Positions 16,933-24,344 of a stretch of 27,033 nucleotides of DNA are shown in pieces. The notes beneath the pieces were generated by a model. The model did not search any database. It saw only the letters and a program-made list of their open reading frames with translations, and had not been told where the DNA came from. How positions within the stretch are numbered: position 1 is the stretch's first letter; each line of letters opens with the position of its first letter. The translations under genes were made by a program, and so were the position numbers. This DNA is from Oscillospiraceae bacterium. Lineage in GTDB: Bacteria; Bacillota; Clostridia; Oscillospirales; Oscillospiraceae. The DNA lies in the NCBI GenBank assembly GCA_016296235.1, contig JAEDJR010000007.1, positions 1 through 27,033 on the forward strand, written 5' to 3'.

Positions 16933-18366
16933 GTGAGACCCATCAAGGCATTTCACAAACCCACTGGCATTGAGCGCAGATGGATGCGCAACAGTGTCAG
17001 CTTGATGATTGCGCTGGTGGTCGGCTTTGTATCCATTTTCTCCGTGTCCTTTGCAGCCTACTGTTATTCAAACCTCCGGGTCGGACTGGAGGAAAAGGCC
17101 AGAACCACCACGGATTTTTTTGGAAGCTACATCAACCAGAGCTATAACGAGTATTATCAGTCCTGCATTCGGTTCGCGCAGAATTTTGAAGAAAAGAATC
17201 GTTTGGAACTGCAGTTTATTTCGACCAGCGGAAAGATTGTCGCCTCCTCTTACGGTCAGTGGGCCGGAGAAGCGCCGGAGACGTCGGATGTGGCGGAAGC
17301 CATTGCAGCCAAACGGATCGTGCCCTTCCAGGGAAGAAATCCAAGCACCGGGGAGCGGATTATGGCTGTATCCAGCCCCATGATCTATTCCAACGGAGAG
17401 GTCATCGGCGTGCTGCGCTATGTGACCAGCCTGCGCAATGTGGACAAGCAAATCAGCATGGCGATTTGCCTGGCAATCCTGTTGGGCGTTTTTGTTATCT
17501 CCTTTGTTCTTTACAGCAGCCGCTTTTTCATCCGTTCTATCCTGGTGCCCGTATCGGAAATCACAGCAACCGCAAAGCGCATTGCTGCCGGCTCCTACGG
17601 CGCCCGCATTCAGAAGCACCAGGACGATGAGATTGGACAGCTGGCGGATACCATCAATGAGATGTCGGCAAAAATCAGCCAGACGGAGAGAATGCAGACG
17701 GAATTTATCTCCTCTGTTTCCCACGAGCTGCGCACACCGCTGACGGCCATCACCGGCTGGGGCGAGACCCTGCTTGCGTCCGACGTGATGGATCCCGAGG
17801 AAACCCGGCGCGGCATGGCCATTATTCTGCGGGAGGCGCGCCGCCTGACCGGTATGGTGGAGGAGCTGCTGGAATTCACCCGCATGCAGGACGGCCGGTT
17901 TACGCTGAATGTGGAAATGGCGGATCTGCTTTCGGAATTCGAAGACACCGTATTTATGTACGGCAGCCGCCTGAAGCAGGAAGGCATTGCGCTGGAATAC
18001 CTGGAAAATGACGATCCCATTCCGGAGGTTCTCTGCGATGTCTCCAGAATGCGCCAGGTGTTCCTGAACATTCTGGATAATGCCGCCAAACACGGCGGGG
18101 AAGGCAAGAAGATCGTTGCGTCTATCCACCTGGAGGGCGATCAGGTCGTTGTGCGGATCCGGGACTTCGGCCCCGGAATCCCGGAGGACGAGCTGCCCCT
18201 TGTCAAGCAGAAATTCTATAAGGGCAGCTCCAAAGCCCGCGGAAACGGCATTGGCCTGGCCGTATGTGAAGAAATTGTCACCATGCACGGCGGCGTCCTG
18301 ACGCTGGAGAACGCCGAGGGCGGCGGAACCCTGGTGACCATCTCGCTCCCGGCGGGAGAGGAATAG
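16933..18366 (+). CDS. Membrane sensor histidine kinase (HAMP, HisKA, HATPase)
   Basis: This 477-residue sensor kinase has a membrane span at about 20-43, an extracytoplasmic region at about 44-173 that may be a single-Cache-like fold, a second span at 174-196, a HAMP linker (197-250), the HisKA dimerisation helix with SHELRTPLT (H264), and the ATPase domain with N-box QVFLNILDNAAKH (N379, N383), DFGPGIP (411-417) and GNGIGLAV. The start is uncertain: the GTG at 16933 has AAAGGA only one base away, and the ATG at 16984 would keep both spans but has no clear ribosome site. It follows the response regulator by 27 bases. The signal is unknown; the lipoprotein may contribute to sensing. Confidence 0.92.
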   Translation: MRPIKAFHKPTGIERRWMRNSVSLMIALVVGFVSIFSVSFAAYCYSNLRVGLEEKARTTTDFFGSYINQSYNEYYQSCIRFAQNFEEKNRLELQFISTSGKIVASSYGQWAGEAPETSDVAEAIAAKRIVPFQGRNPSTGERIMAVSSPMIYSNGEVIGVLRYVTSLRNVDKQISMAICLAILLGVFVISFVLYSSRFFIRSILVPVSEITATAKRIAAGSYGARIQKHQDDEIGQLADTINEMSAKISQTERMQTEFISSVSHELRTPLTAITGWGETLLASDVMDPEETRRGMAIILREARRLTGMVEELLEFTRMQDGRFTLNVEMADLLSEFEDTVFMYGSRLKQEGIALEYLENDDPIPEVLCDVSRMRQVFLNILDNAAKHGGEGKKIVASIHLEGDQVVVRIRDFGPGIPEDELPLVKQKFYKGSSKARGNGIGLAVCEEIVTMHGGVLTLENAEGGGTLVTISLPAGEE

Positions 18367-18375
18367 AGGAATGAC

Positions 18376-19323
18376 ATGAAAACAAAGACAGAAACACAGG
18401 AAAAATTCAAAACCATGATCGGCGGTCAGGCCCTGATTGAGGGCATTATGATGCGCGGCCCGGAGAAGCAGTCCATTGTGGTGCGGAGTCCGGAGGGGCT
18501 TGTGGTCAAAACGGAGCCCCTGAAGCTGATTGCGAAAAAGCATCCCGTTCTGGGATGGCCTCTGATTCGGGGCGTTGTGAATTTCGGAGCCAGCATGGCC
18601 TGCGGCGTCAAGGCGCTGATGTATTCAGCGGAATTTTTCCCCGAGGAGGAAGGGGAGCCCTCCAAATTTGACCAGTGGCTGGAGAAGAAACTGGGTTCCG
18701 AGAAAATGGAAAAAGCCGTCATCTCCTTCTCCCTGGTGCTGGGCGTGTGTCTGGCTGTAGGCCTCTTTGTCCTGCTGCCCACCTTTCTGGCCGGCCTGGT
18801 TCCGGGAATCCACGGCAACTACGTGGCCCGGAATCTGACGGAGGGCCTGCTGAAAATTGTGCTTTTTATGGGATACATGATTTTGGTTTCCCGGATGAAG
18901 GACATGAAACGGGTATTTTCCTATCACGGCGCGGAGCATAAGACCATCCGCTGCTACGAGGCCCAGCTGCCGCTGACCGTTGAAAATGTCCGTCCCATGA
19001 CCCGGAAGCATCCCCGATGCGGCACCAGCTTCCTGCTGGTTGTGATCTGCATCAGCATTCTGTGCGGCGCGCTGATCCGCGTGGACAACACCCTGGCCCG
19101 TATGGGACTGCATCTTTTGATGCTGCCGGTCATTGTGGCGGTCAGCTACGAATTCAACCGGCTTGTGGGCCGCTACGACAACCGGCTCACCCGAATTCTC
19201 ACGGCGCCGGGCCAGTGGATGCAGAATTTCACCACCAACGAACCGGACGATTCCATGATTGAAGTCGCGATCAAAGCCCTCGAGGAGGTATTACCGTCTC
19301 AGGAGGGCTTGGATCAATGGTAA
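18376..19323 (+). CDS. DUF1385 (YqhQ-like) membrane protein
   Basis: This is a 315-residue member of the DUF1385 family, whose function is not established. The N-terminal signature IGGQALIEGIMMRGP (15-29) is clear, as are YHGAEHKTI (183-191) and HPRCGTSFLL (212-221). Membrane spans are likely at about 115-145, 155-173, 216-235 and 243-258. The pattern of conserved His and Cys in a membrane protein suggests possible metal binding, which is inference. It starts nine bases after the histidine kinase and its stop overlaps the prmC start by seven bases; the DUF1385-prmC pairing is common in Clostridia. Confidence 0.9.
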   Translation: MKTKTETQEKFKTMIGGQALIEGIMMRGPEKQSIVVRSPEGLVVKTEPLKLIAKKHPVLGWPLIRGVVNFGASMACGVKALMYSAEFFPEEEGEPSKFDQWLEKKLGSEKMEKAVISFSLVLGVCLAVGLFVLLPTFLAGLVPGIHGNYVARNLTEGLLKIVLFMGYMILVSRMKDMKRVFSYHGAEHKTIRCYEAQLPLTVENVRPMTRKHPRCGTSFLLVVICISILCGALIRVDNTLARMGLHLLMLPVIVAVSYEFNRLVGRYDNRLTRILTAPGQWMQNFTTNEPDDSMIEVAIKALEEVLPSQEGLDQW

Positions 19324-20204
19324 GAACCTACGGAGAACTGTACCGGCATCTGAAGTATATTCTCCAGGAGGAAGAGGGCGTCATGGCGCCCAATACAGCC
19401 CGGGAGCTGATTAGCTTTGTAACGGGTTACGATCCGGCAGCCCTGATGGGGATGCAGAGCATCTATGCGTCCGAGGATACCAGCAAGCGGGTGCTGGAGC
19501 TGGCAGGCCGGATTCTTGCCGGCGAACCGCTGGCCTATATTCTGGGAAAATGGAGCTTCTGCGGCCTCGAGCTGACCGTGACGCCGGATGTGCTGATTCC
19601 CAGGGACGACACCATGGCCGTGGTGGAGCTGGCGTTGGAGCAGCGGTTTGCACTGCCAAAGGCGCCCAGAATTCTGGATCTCTGCACCGGCTCCGGCTGC
19701 ATCGGTCTGGCTCTGGCCAGCCGGCTGAAGGACGCGCGGGTGACATTGGCGGATATTTCCTCCAAGGCTTTGAAGATCGCAAAGAAGAATGCCGCGGATC
19801 TGCGGCTCACCGGGCGCGTTTCCTGCCTGCAGGCCGATGCGCTGCAGCCGGCCAGTCGGTTTTTGGGGCAGTTTGACCTGCTGATCTCCAATCCGCCCTA
19901 TGTCACCGGCCCGGAGATGGAGACGCTTCAGCGGTCTGTCCGGGACTATGAGCCGCATCTTGCGTTGTATGGCGGCCCGGACGGGCTGGATTTCTACCGT
20001 TCCATTGCGGTCAACTATACAGCGGCGCTGAAGCCCGGCGGATTTCTCTGCCTGGAATTCGGACAAGGCCAGGAGGACGCCGTGTGTTGGATTTTGGAAG
20101 CGTACGATTATGAGGTCCTGCGGCTGAAGCGGGACGCAGGAAACATTACCAGAGCGGTTCTGGCCCAAAAGAAAGAGAGGAATGACGAAGATGGCAACGG
20201 ATAA
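19317..20204 (+). CDS. prmC: Peptide chain release factor N5-glutamine methyltransferase PrmC
   Basis: PrmC methylates the glutamine of the GGQ motif in release factors RF1 and RF2 using S-adenosylmethionine. The 295-residue protein has an N-terminal helical domain (1-75), the SAM motif LDLCTGSGCIGLA (120-132) and the catalytic NPPY (192-195). The usual PRPET/PRPDT motif appears as PRDDT (95-99). The start ATG overlaps the DUF1385 stop and has GGAGG in the end of that gene. Its usual partner prfA (RF1) is not adjacent here; recA follows and overlaps its end by 14 bases. Confidence 0.95.
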   Translation: MVRTYGELYRHLKYILQEEEGVMAPNTARELISFVTGYDPAALMGMQSIYASEDTSKRVLELAGRILAGEPLAYILGKWSFCGLELTVTPDVLIPRDDTMAVVELALEQRFALPKAPRILDLCTGSGCIGLALASRLKDARVTLADISSKALKIAKKNAADLRLTGRVSCLQADALQPASRFLGQFDLLISNPPYVTGPEMETLQRSVRDYEPHLALYGGPDGLDFYRSIAVNYTAALKPGGFLCLEFGQGQEDAVCWILEAYDYEVLRLKRDAGNITRAVLAQKKERNDEDGNG

Positions 20205-21309
20205 GAAAAAGAGCGGTATGGACACACCCTCCCCGGCCAGCGATAAGCGGAAGGCTTTGGATACGGCCATTGCCCAGATTGAAAAGAACTTTGGCAAAGG
20301 CACGGTTATGCGCCTGGGCGACAAGCCGGAAATGCAGGTGGATGCGATTCCCACAGGCTCTCTGGCGCTGGACGCGGCGCTCGGAATCGGCGGCGTCCCC
20401 AAGGGGCGCATTATTGAAATCTACGGGCCCGAGTCCTCCGGCAAGACCACGCTGGCCCTTCATATTGTGGCTTCCGCACAGAAAAAGGGCGGCGAAGTCG
20501 CCTTTGTGGACGCGGAGCACGCCCTGGATCCCGATTATGCCGCCGCTATCGGCGTGGATATTGACAATATGCTGGTCTCCCAGCCCGATACCGGCGAGCA
20601 GGCCCTGGAAATCACCGACGCCCTGGTGCGCTCCGGCGCCGTGGACGTGGTTGTCGTGGACTCCGTGGCGGCCCTGACGCCCCGGGCAGAGATTGAGGGT
20701 GAAATGGGCGATACGTTCGTGGGCCTGCAGGCCCGGCTCATGTCCCAGGCCCTGCGGAAGCTGGCCGGCAACATCGCCAAGACCAACTGCGTGGTGATTT
20801 TCATCAACCAGCTGCGTATGAAGATCGGCGTCATGTACGGCAATCCCGAAACCACCACCGGCGGCAATGCGCTGAAGTTCTATGCCTCTGTCCGGATTGA
20901 TATCCGGCGCGTGGAAGCCATCAAGAACGGCACCGAGATCGTGGGCAACCGCACCCGGGCCAAGATTGTCAAGAACAAGGTGGCGCCTCCCTTCAAGGAA
21001 GCGGTGTTTGACATCATGTATGGCGAAGGCATCTCCAAATGGGGAGAGCTGGTGGATCTGGCGGTGCAGCTGGATATCATTCAGAAGAGCGGCAGCTGGT
21101 TCTCCATGGGAGACGAGCGCATCGGCCAGGGCCGCGATGCCGTAAAGGCCTATCTGATCAACAACCCCGATATTGCCGAGCAGGTGGAAGCCCAGGTGCG
21201 CGAGAACCTCTATAAGCTCACCGGCGGCAAGGCCCGCGGCGCTGCGGCTGCGAAGCCCGCGTCCAAAGCTGTCAGCGTAGAGGCTGACGATTTCAACGAT
21301 GACAATTGA
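20191..21309 (+). CDS. recA: Recombinase RecA
   Basis: RecA forms filaments on single-stranded DNA, carries out strand exchange and triggers SOS autocleavage. The 372-residue protein has DKRKALDTAIAQIEKNFGKG at 18-37, Walker A GPESSGKTT (79-87) and the signature region around INQLRMKIGVMYGNPETT. The end is acidic (VEADDFNDDN), as usual. I chose the ATG at 20191, ten bases after AGAGAGG; the ATG at 20182 is only one base from that site. It overlaps prmC, has no visible promoter of its own and no LexA-like operator I could recognise, so it may be read from the upstream operon. recX overlaps its last 11 bases. Confidence 0.97.
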   Translation: MATDKKKSGMDTPSPASDKRKALDTAIAQIEKNFGKGTVMRLGDKPEMQVDAIPTGSLALDAALGIGGVPKGRIIEIYGPESSGKTTLALHIVASAQKKGGEVAFVDAEHALDPDYAAAIGVDIDNMLVSQPDTGEQALEITDALVRSGAVDVVVVDSVAALTPRAEIEGEMGDTFVGLQARLMSQALRKLAGNIAKTNCVVIFINQLRMKIGVMYGNPETTTGGNALKFYASVRIDIRRVEAIKNGTEIVGNRTRAKIVKNKVAPPFKEAVFDIMYGEGISKWGELVDLAVQLDIIQKSGSWFSMGDERIGQGRDAVKAYLINNPDIAEQVEAQVRENLYKLTGGKARGAAAAKPASKAVSVEADDFNDDN

Positions 21310-21937
21310 CCGCATTGAAGCAATGCCCCTGCAGGAGCATTGCTTCCGTCTGCATTTGTCCGACGGCTCCGTCCTGAAAACCCAGGATTATGTGGTTGCC
21401 GAGTTAGGCCTGTATCCCGGTATGGAGCTGGACGGCGCGGGAATGGAGCAGCTGCGCACAGCAGCGGGTCTGGCATCGGCAAAAAACCGCGCGGTCCGGA
21501 TTGTCTCTGCCTCCGGTGTGTCCCAAAAAGAGCTGGAGCGCCGCCTGACCCAAAAAGGGGAGACCCCCGAGCACGCCCGGGCAGCAGTGGAGTGGCTGGC
21601 CGAGCTGGAACTGCTGGACGACGCCAAAACAGCCGAGCAGCTGGTGCGCTCCGCTGTATCGAAGGGCTACGGCAAGGCTCGGATCAAGCAGATCTTGTTT
21701 GAAAAGCGTATTCCGGAGGAGTACTGGGACGATGCCCTGGCACAGGTGCCGGACATGGAGGATGCGGTGGATCAATTCCTGAGCAAGCGGCTCAGGGGAC
21801 GCGATCCGGATGAAAAAGAATTAAAGCGCACCATTGACGCGCTGCTGCGCCGTGGGCACAGCTGGCAGGATATCCGGGCCGGCCTGCGGCGGTACAGCGC
21901 TTCTCTGGAAGCGGATTTGGAGGAACCCTATGAGTGA
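21299..21937 (+). CDS. recX: RecA regulatory protein RecX
   Basis: RecX binds RecA filaments and limits RecA activity. The 212-residue protein has the family's three-helix repeat pattern: SQKELERRLTQKG near 75-87, LDDAKTAEQLVRSAVSKGYG near 105-124 with KIRIKQ-like ARIKQILFEKRIP after it, and a last repeat near 175-205 (IDALLRRGHSWQDIR). The start ATG lies inside the recA stop region (11-base overlap), so translation is probably coupled. It overlaps the rimO start by eight bases. Pairing directly after recA supports the call. Confidence 0.92.
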   Translation: MTIDRIEAMPLQEHCFRLHLSDGSVLKTQDYVVAELGLYPGMELDGAGMEQLRTAAGLASAKNRAVRIVSASGVSQKELERRLTQKGETPEHARAAVEWLAELELLDDAKTAEQLVRSAVSKGYGKARIKQILFEKRIPEEYWDDALAQVPDMEDAVDQFLSKRLRGRDPDEKELKRTIDALLRRGHSWQDIRAGLRRYSASLEADLEEPYE

Positions 21938-23267
21938 ACGTATCGGCATGGTATCTCTTGGCTGTGCAAAAAATCAGGTCAATGCGGAGCAGATGCTGTT
22001 TTTGCTGCAGCAGGCCGGATTTGAAATCGCAGGAGATCCGGATGGCTGCGATCTGGCCATCGTCAATACCTGCGGCTTTATCGACAGCGCCAAGAGCGAA
22101 GCCATCGACAACATCCTGGCTTTGGGACAGCTGAAAGCGGAAGGCCGTTTGGGAAAGATTCTGGTCACCGGCTGCCTGGCCCAGCGGTATCAGGAGGAAA
22201 TTCTGAAGGAGCTTCCGGAAGTGGACGGAATCCTGGGAACCGGCAGCTATTATGACGTGGTCGGGGCAGTCAAGAAGGTTCTGGCCGGGCAGACCGTCAG
22301 CGAGTTTGACGACATCGACGCCCCCCTGGATGAGACCGCCCGCATCCTGACCACGCCGGAGCACTATGCCTATCTGAAAATCGCGGAGGGCTGCGATAAC
22401 CATTGCTCGTTTTGTGTCATTCCGACGCTTCGCGGCCGCTATCGCAGCCGGGAGCTGGATGATGTGCTGTATGAAGCCCGGACCCTGGCCCGTGACGGCG
22501 TCAAGGAGATGATCGTGGTGGCCCAGGATATCAGCCGCTACGGAACCGATCTGGAGGGCCATGCGCATCTGCTGCCCCAGCTCATGCGGGAGCTTTGCCG
22601 GATTGACGGGATTCACTGGGTGCGGCTGCACTATCTGTATCCCGATGAGCTGACCGATGAGATGATTGATGTGATTGCTTCGGAGCCGAAGATTGTCAAA
22701 TATCTGGATATCCCCATTCAGCATGTCAATGATACCATCCTGAAGCGTATGAACCGCCGGGGAGACAAGCAGTTCCTGGAAGCCATGTTCCGCAAGCTGC
22801 GGGAACGGATTCCCGGCGTGGTGCTGCGTACCAGCCTGATTACGGGCCTGCCGGGCGAGGGCGAGGAGGAATTTGACGAGCTGTGCCAGTTCCTGCGGGA
22901 GTATCGGCTGGAACGGGTCGGCGCCTTTGCCTTCTCGCCGGAAGAGGGAACCCTGGCGGCCAAAATGGAATATCCGCCCACGGAGGTCGCCCAGCAGCGG
23001 GCTGAGATTGTGGCGGAGATTCAGTCCCGGATTATGGATGCGTATAACGAAAGCAAGCTGGGGCAAACCATGGAGGTTCTGTGCGAGGGCTGGGACGAGG
23101 AAGAGGAAGCCTACTTCGGCCGAACCTATGCCGACAGCCCGGATATCGACGGCAAGGTCTGGTTCTCTTCCGACAGAGCTGTCCGTACGGGTGAATTTGT
23201 CCAGGTGCGAATCACGGATGTTTATGACGGCGAGCTCATTGGAGAAGCCGGGGAGGAAGAGTCATGA
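21930..23267 (+). CDS. rimO: Ribosomal protein S12 methylthiotransferase RimO
   Basis: RimO is a radical-SAM enzyme that adds a methylthio group to an Asp of ribosomal protein S12. The 445-residue protein has the N-terminal cluster cysteines C12 (SLGCAKN), C48 (NTCGF) and C82 (TGCLAQRY), then the radical-SAM motif CDNHCSFC (C155, C159, C162) and RGRYRSR, and a C-terminal TRAM domain (about 380-445). The IAEGCDNHC context favours RimO over the related MiaB. GGAGG lies nine bases before the ATG at 21930; a longer in-frame start at 21834 lies wholly inside recX. Its stop overlaps the pgsA start (ATGA). Confidence 0.95.
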   Translation: MSERIGMVSLGCAKNQVNAEQMLFLLQQAGFEIAGDPDGCDLAIVNTCGFIDSAKSEAIDNILALGQLKAEGRLGKILVTGCLAQRYQEEILKELPEVDGILGTGSYYDVVGAVKKVLAGQTVSEFDDIDAPLDETARILTTPEHYAYLKIAEGCDNHCSFCVIPTLRGRYRSRELDDVLYEARTLARDGVKEMIVVAQDISRYGTDLEGHAHLLPQLMRELCRIDGIHWVRLHYLYPDELTDEMIDVIASEPKIVKYLDIPIQHVNDTILKRMNRRGDKQFLEAMFRKLRERIPGVVLRTSLITGLPGEGEEEFDELCQFLREYRLERVGAFAFSPEEGTLAAKMEYPPTEVAQQRAEIVAEIQSRIMDAYNESKLGQTMEVLCEGWDEEEEAYFGRTYADSPDIDGKVWFSSDRAVRTGEFVQVRITDVYDGELIGEAGEEES

Positions 23268-23773
23268 CAACAGCAAGCAAAATTACACTGGCCCGCGTGG
23301 CGCTGATTCCGGTCTTTATGGCTCTGCTTCTTTTGAACTACAATTGGATTGCGCTTGCGGTATTTATTGTCGCCAGCCTCACTGATTTTGTGGACGGCTA
23401 CATCGCCCGCCACTGCAACCAGGTCAGCGATTTCGGAAAGTTCCTGGATCCGCTGGCGGATAAGCTGCTGGTGACGGCGGCAATGCTGGTGTTTGTGCAG
23501 TGGGGCCGCATGCCCTCCTGGGCGGTGATGATCGTTCTGACCCGTGAGTTCGCTGTCTCCGGTCTGCGGATGGTGGCGGCCTCCGGCGGCAAAGTTTTGG
23601 CAGCCGGATGGAGCGGTAAAATCAAAACCTTCTCCACCATGGTGGGCCTGTGCTTCATGATGGTATTTCCCATTCTCTGGCTGGATTGGCTGGTCATTGC
23701 TGTGATTACCGTGACGACCCTGTATTCCGGCGTGGAATATTTCGTGAAAAACTGGTCGGTCATCAAGCCCTGA
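23264..23773 (+). CDS. pgsA: CDP-diacylglycerol--glycerol-3-phosphate 3-phosphatidyltransferase
   Basis: PgsA makes phosphatidylglycerol phosphate, the committed step to phosphatidylglycerol, in the membrane. The 169-residue protein has a perfect CDP-alcohol phosphotransferase motif: D41, D44-G45, A48-R49, G58, D62 and D66 with the canonical spacing. Hydrophobic spans lie at about 8-24, 28-42, 68-82, 85-100 and 120-160. Translation starts in the ATGA overlap with rimO, with GGGAGGAAG upstream. rimO-pgsA is a conserved Gram-positive pair. It is the last gene of the long run from the lipoprotein, and no clear rho-independent terminator follows. Confidence 0.95.
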   Translation: MTTASKITLARVALIPVFMALLLLNYNWIALAVFIVASLTDFVDGYIARHCNQVSDFGKFLDPLADKLLVTAAMLVFVQWGRMPSWAVMIVLTREFAVSGLRMVAASGGKVLAAGWSGKIKTFSTMVGLCFMMVFPILWLDWLVIAVITVTTLYSGVEYFVKNWSVIKP

Positions 23774-24070
23774 GCAGAATGGACAAGGGGCCTGAACGCC
23801 ATCTGGCCCGCGATACGGTCAAGCTGTGCATGGAAAACCAATCGGATTGGAATTCGCGGGCACCCCTTGTGCCCCCTCCATAGGGGGCTGTCAGCGAAGC
23901 TGACTGGGGGTTGTATCGACAAGCAATTTTACCGATGGTTCGACACAATTGCAAACCTGCAGCAACCCCCAGCCTCCGCTGCGCTCCGGCAGCCCCCTGT
24001 GGAGGGGGCACAAGGTGCTGCGCTGCAATCCTAAGTTATGGTTTCATCCATCGAACATTTCAATCTCTCC
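23774..24070. other. Non-coding gap between pgsA and the cysteine operon promoter
   Basis: Apart from the inverted repeat at 23861-24017 I see no gene here. The first part (23774-23860) has only weak hairpins (GGGCC/GGCCC at about 23789-23810 and CCAAT/ATTGG near 23839) without T-runs. The short open frames have no ribosome sites or recognisable products. Confidence 0.6.
23861..24017. repeat. Large imperfect inverted repeat (REP/MITE-like intergenic element)
   Basis: The left arm (23861-23913) and the reverse complement of the right arm (23963-24017) match closely: both read CACC..TTGTGCCCCCTCCA, then AGGGGGCTG, a variable core, and CTGGGGGTTG. The cores differ (TCAGCGAAGCTGA on the left; a G/C-rich core on the right), and the left core is itself a small hairpin. 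The spacer of 49 bases has an inner GCAATT/AATTGC pair. It contains no open reading frame that looks real. Such elements often occur in many copies between genes in Clostridia; copy number cannot be tested in this window. The folded RNA could also help end pgsA transcription (inference). Confidence 0.75.
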
Positions 24071-24099
24071 TTGACACAAACCCGCCCAAATGCTAATAT
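24071..24099 (+). promoter_or_regulatory. Promoter of the cysE-cysS T-box operon
   Basis: TTGACA (24071-24076) is a perfect -35; TAATAT (24094-24099) is 17 bases downstream and has a TGn extension (TGC at 24091-24093). The predicted start is near 24106, just before the T-box leader. Confidence 0.7.
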
Positions 24100-24105
24100 A
24101 CTAAA

Positions 24106-24332
24106 GGTAAAACTGCATATCGCGTTGATCGAAAAGAGTACCGCCAAAAGCGGCCTTGCAGAGAGCTTCCGTCACCGGCTGAGAGCGGAGGCAGGACGTG
24201 GGCGGGAACGTGCGTTCGGGAGCGAGGGGAGACCCCGTGTGGCCGCGTCAAGGCCGTAAGCGAGAAATCAGAGTGGAACCGCGAGTTTTTACGACCCGCC
24301 TCTTGAGACATTCAGGGGGCGGGCTTTTCTTT
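24106..24332 (+). promoter_or_regulatory. T-box riboswitch leader responding to tRNA-Cys
   Basis: The core T-box sequence AGAGTGGAACCGCG is at 24270-24283. Its TGGA (24274-24277) would pair with a tRNA ending UCCA, as tRNA-Cys does. In Stem I, AGTA (24137-24140) and GAA (24206-24208) flank a CCGCC/GGCGG helix (24141-24145 with 24201-24205), placing the specifier loop just beyond; there TGC (24211-24213) is the likely specifier codon, a cysteine codon. The distal part has the AGAGAGC bulge region. A compact GGGG-AGA-CCCC hairpin (24226-24236) takes the place of Stem II and GGCC/GGCC (24241-24255) fits Stem III. Uncharged tRNA-Cys should favour the antiterminator and allow cysE-GNAT-cysS transcription. 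Exact 5' end is approximate. Confidence 0.93.
24295..24332 (+). terminator. T-box-controlled terminator before cysE
   Basis: An 11-bp stem (24295-24305 with 24313-24323; CCCGCC/GGCGGG at the base, two G-U pairs) closes a 7-base loop and is followed by CTTTTCTTT. It competes with the antiterminator that uses the T-box sequence and CTCT near 24300. Confidence 0.88.
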
Positions 24333-24344
24333 GGAGGCTTGTTC

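Noticed and set aside
23861..24017. CRISPR array or tRNA in the pgsA-cysE gap
   Set aside because: There are only two related arms in inverted orientation, no regular direct repeats, and no cloverleaf with a T-loop motif.
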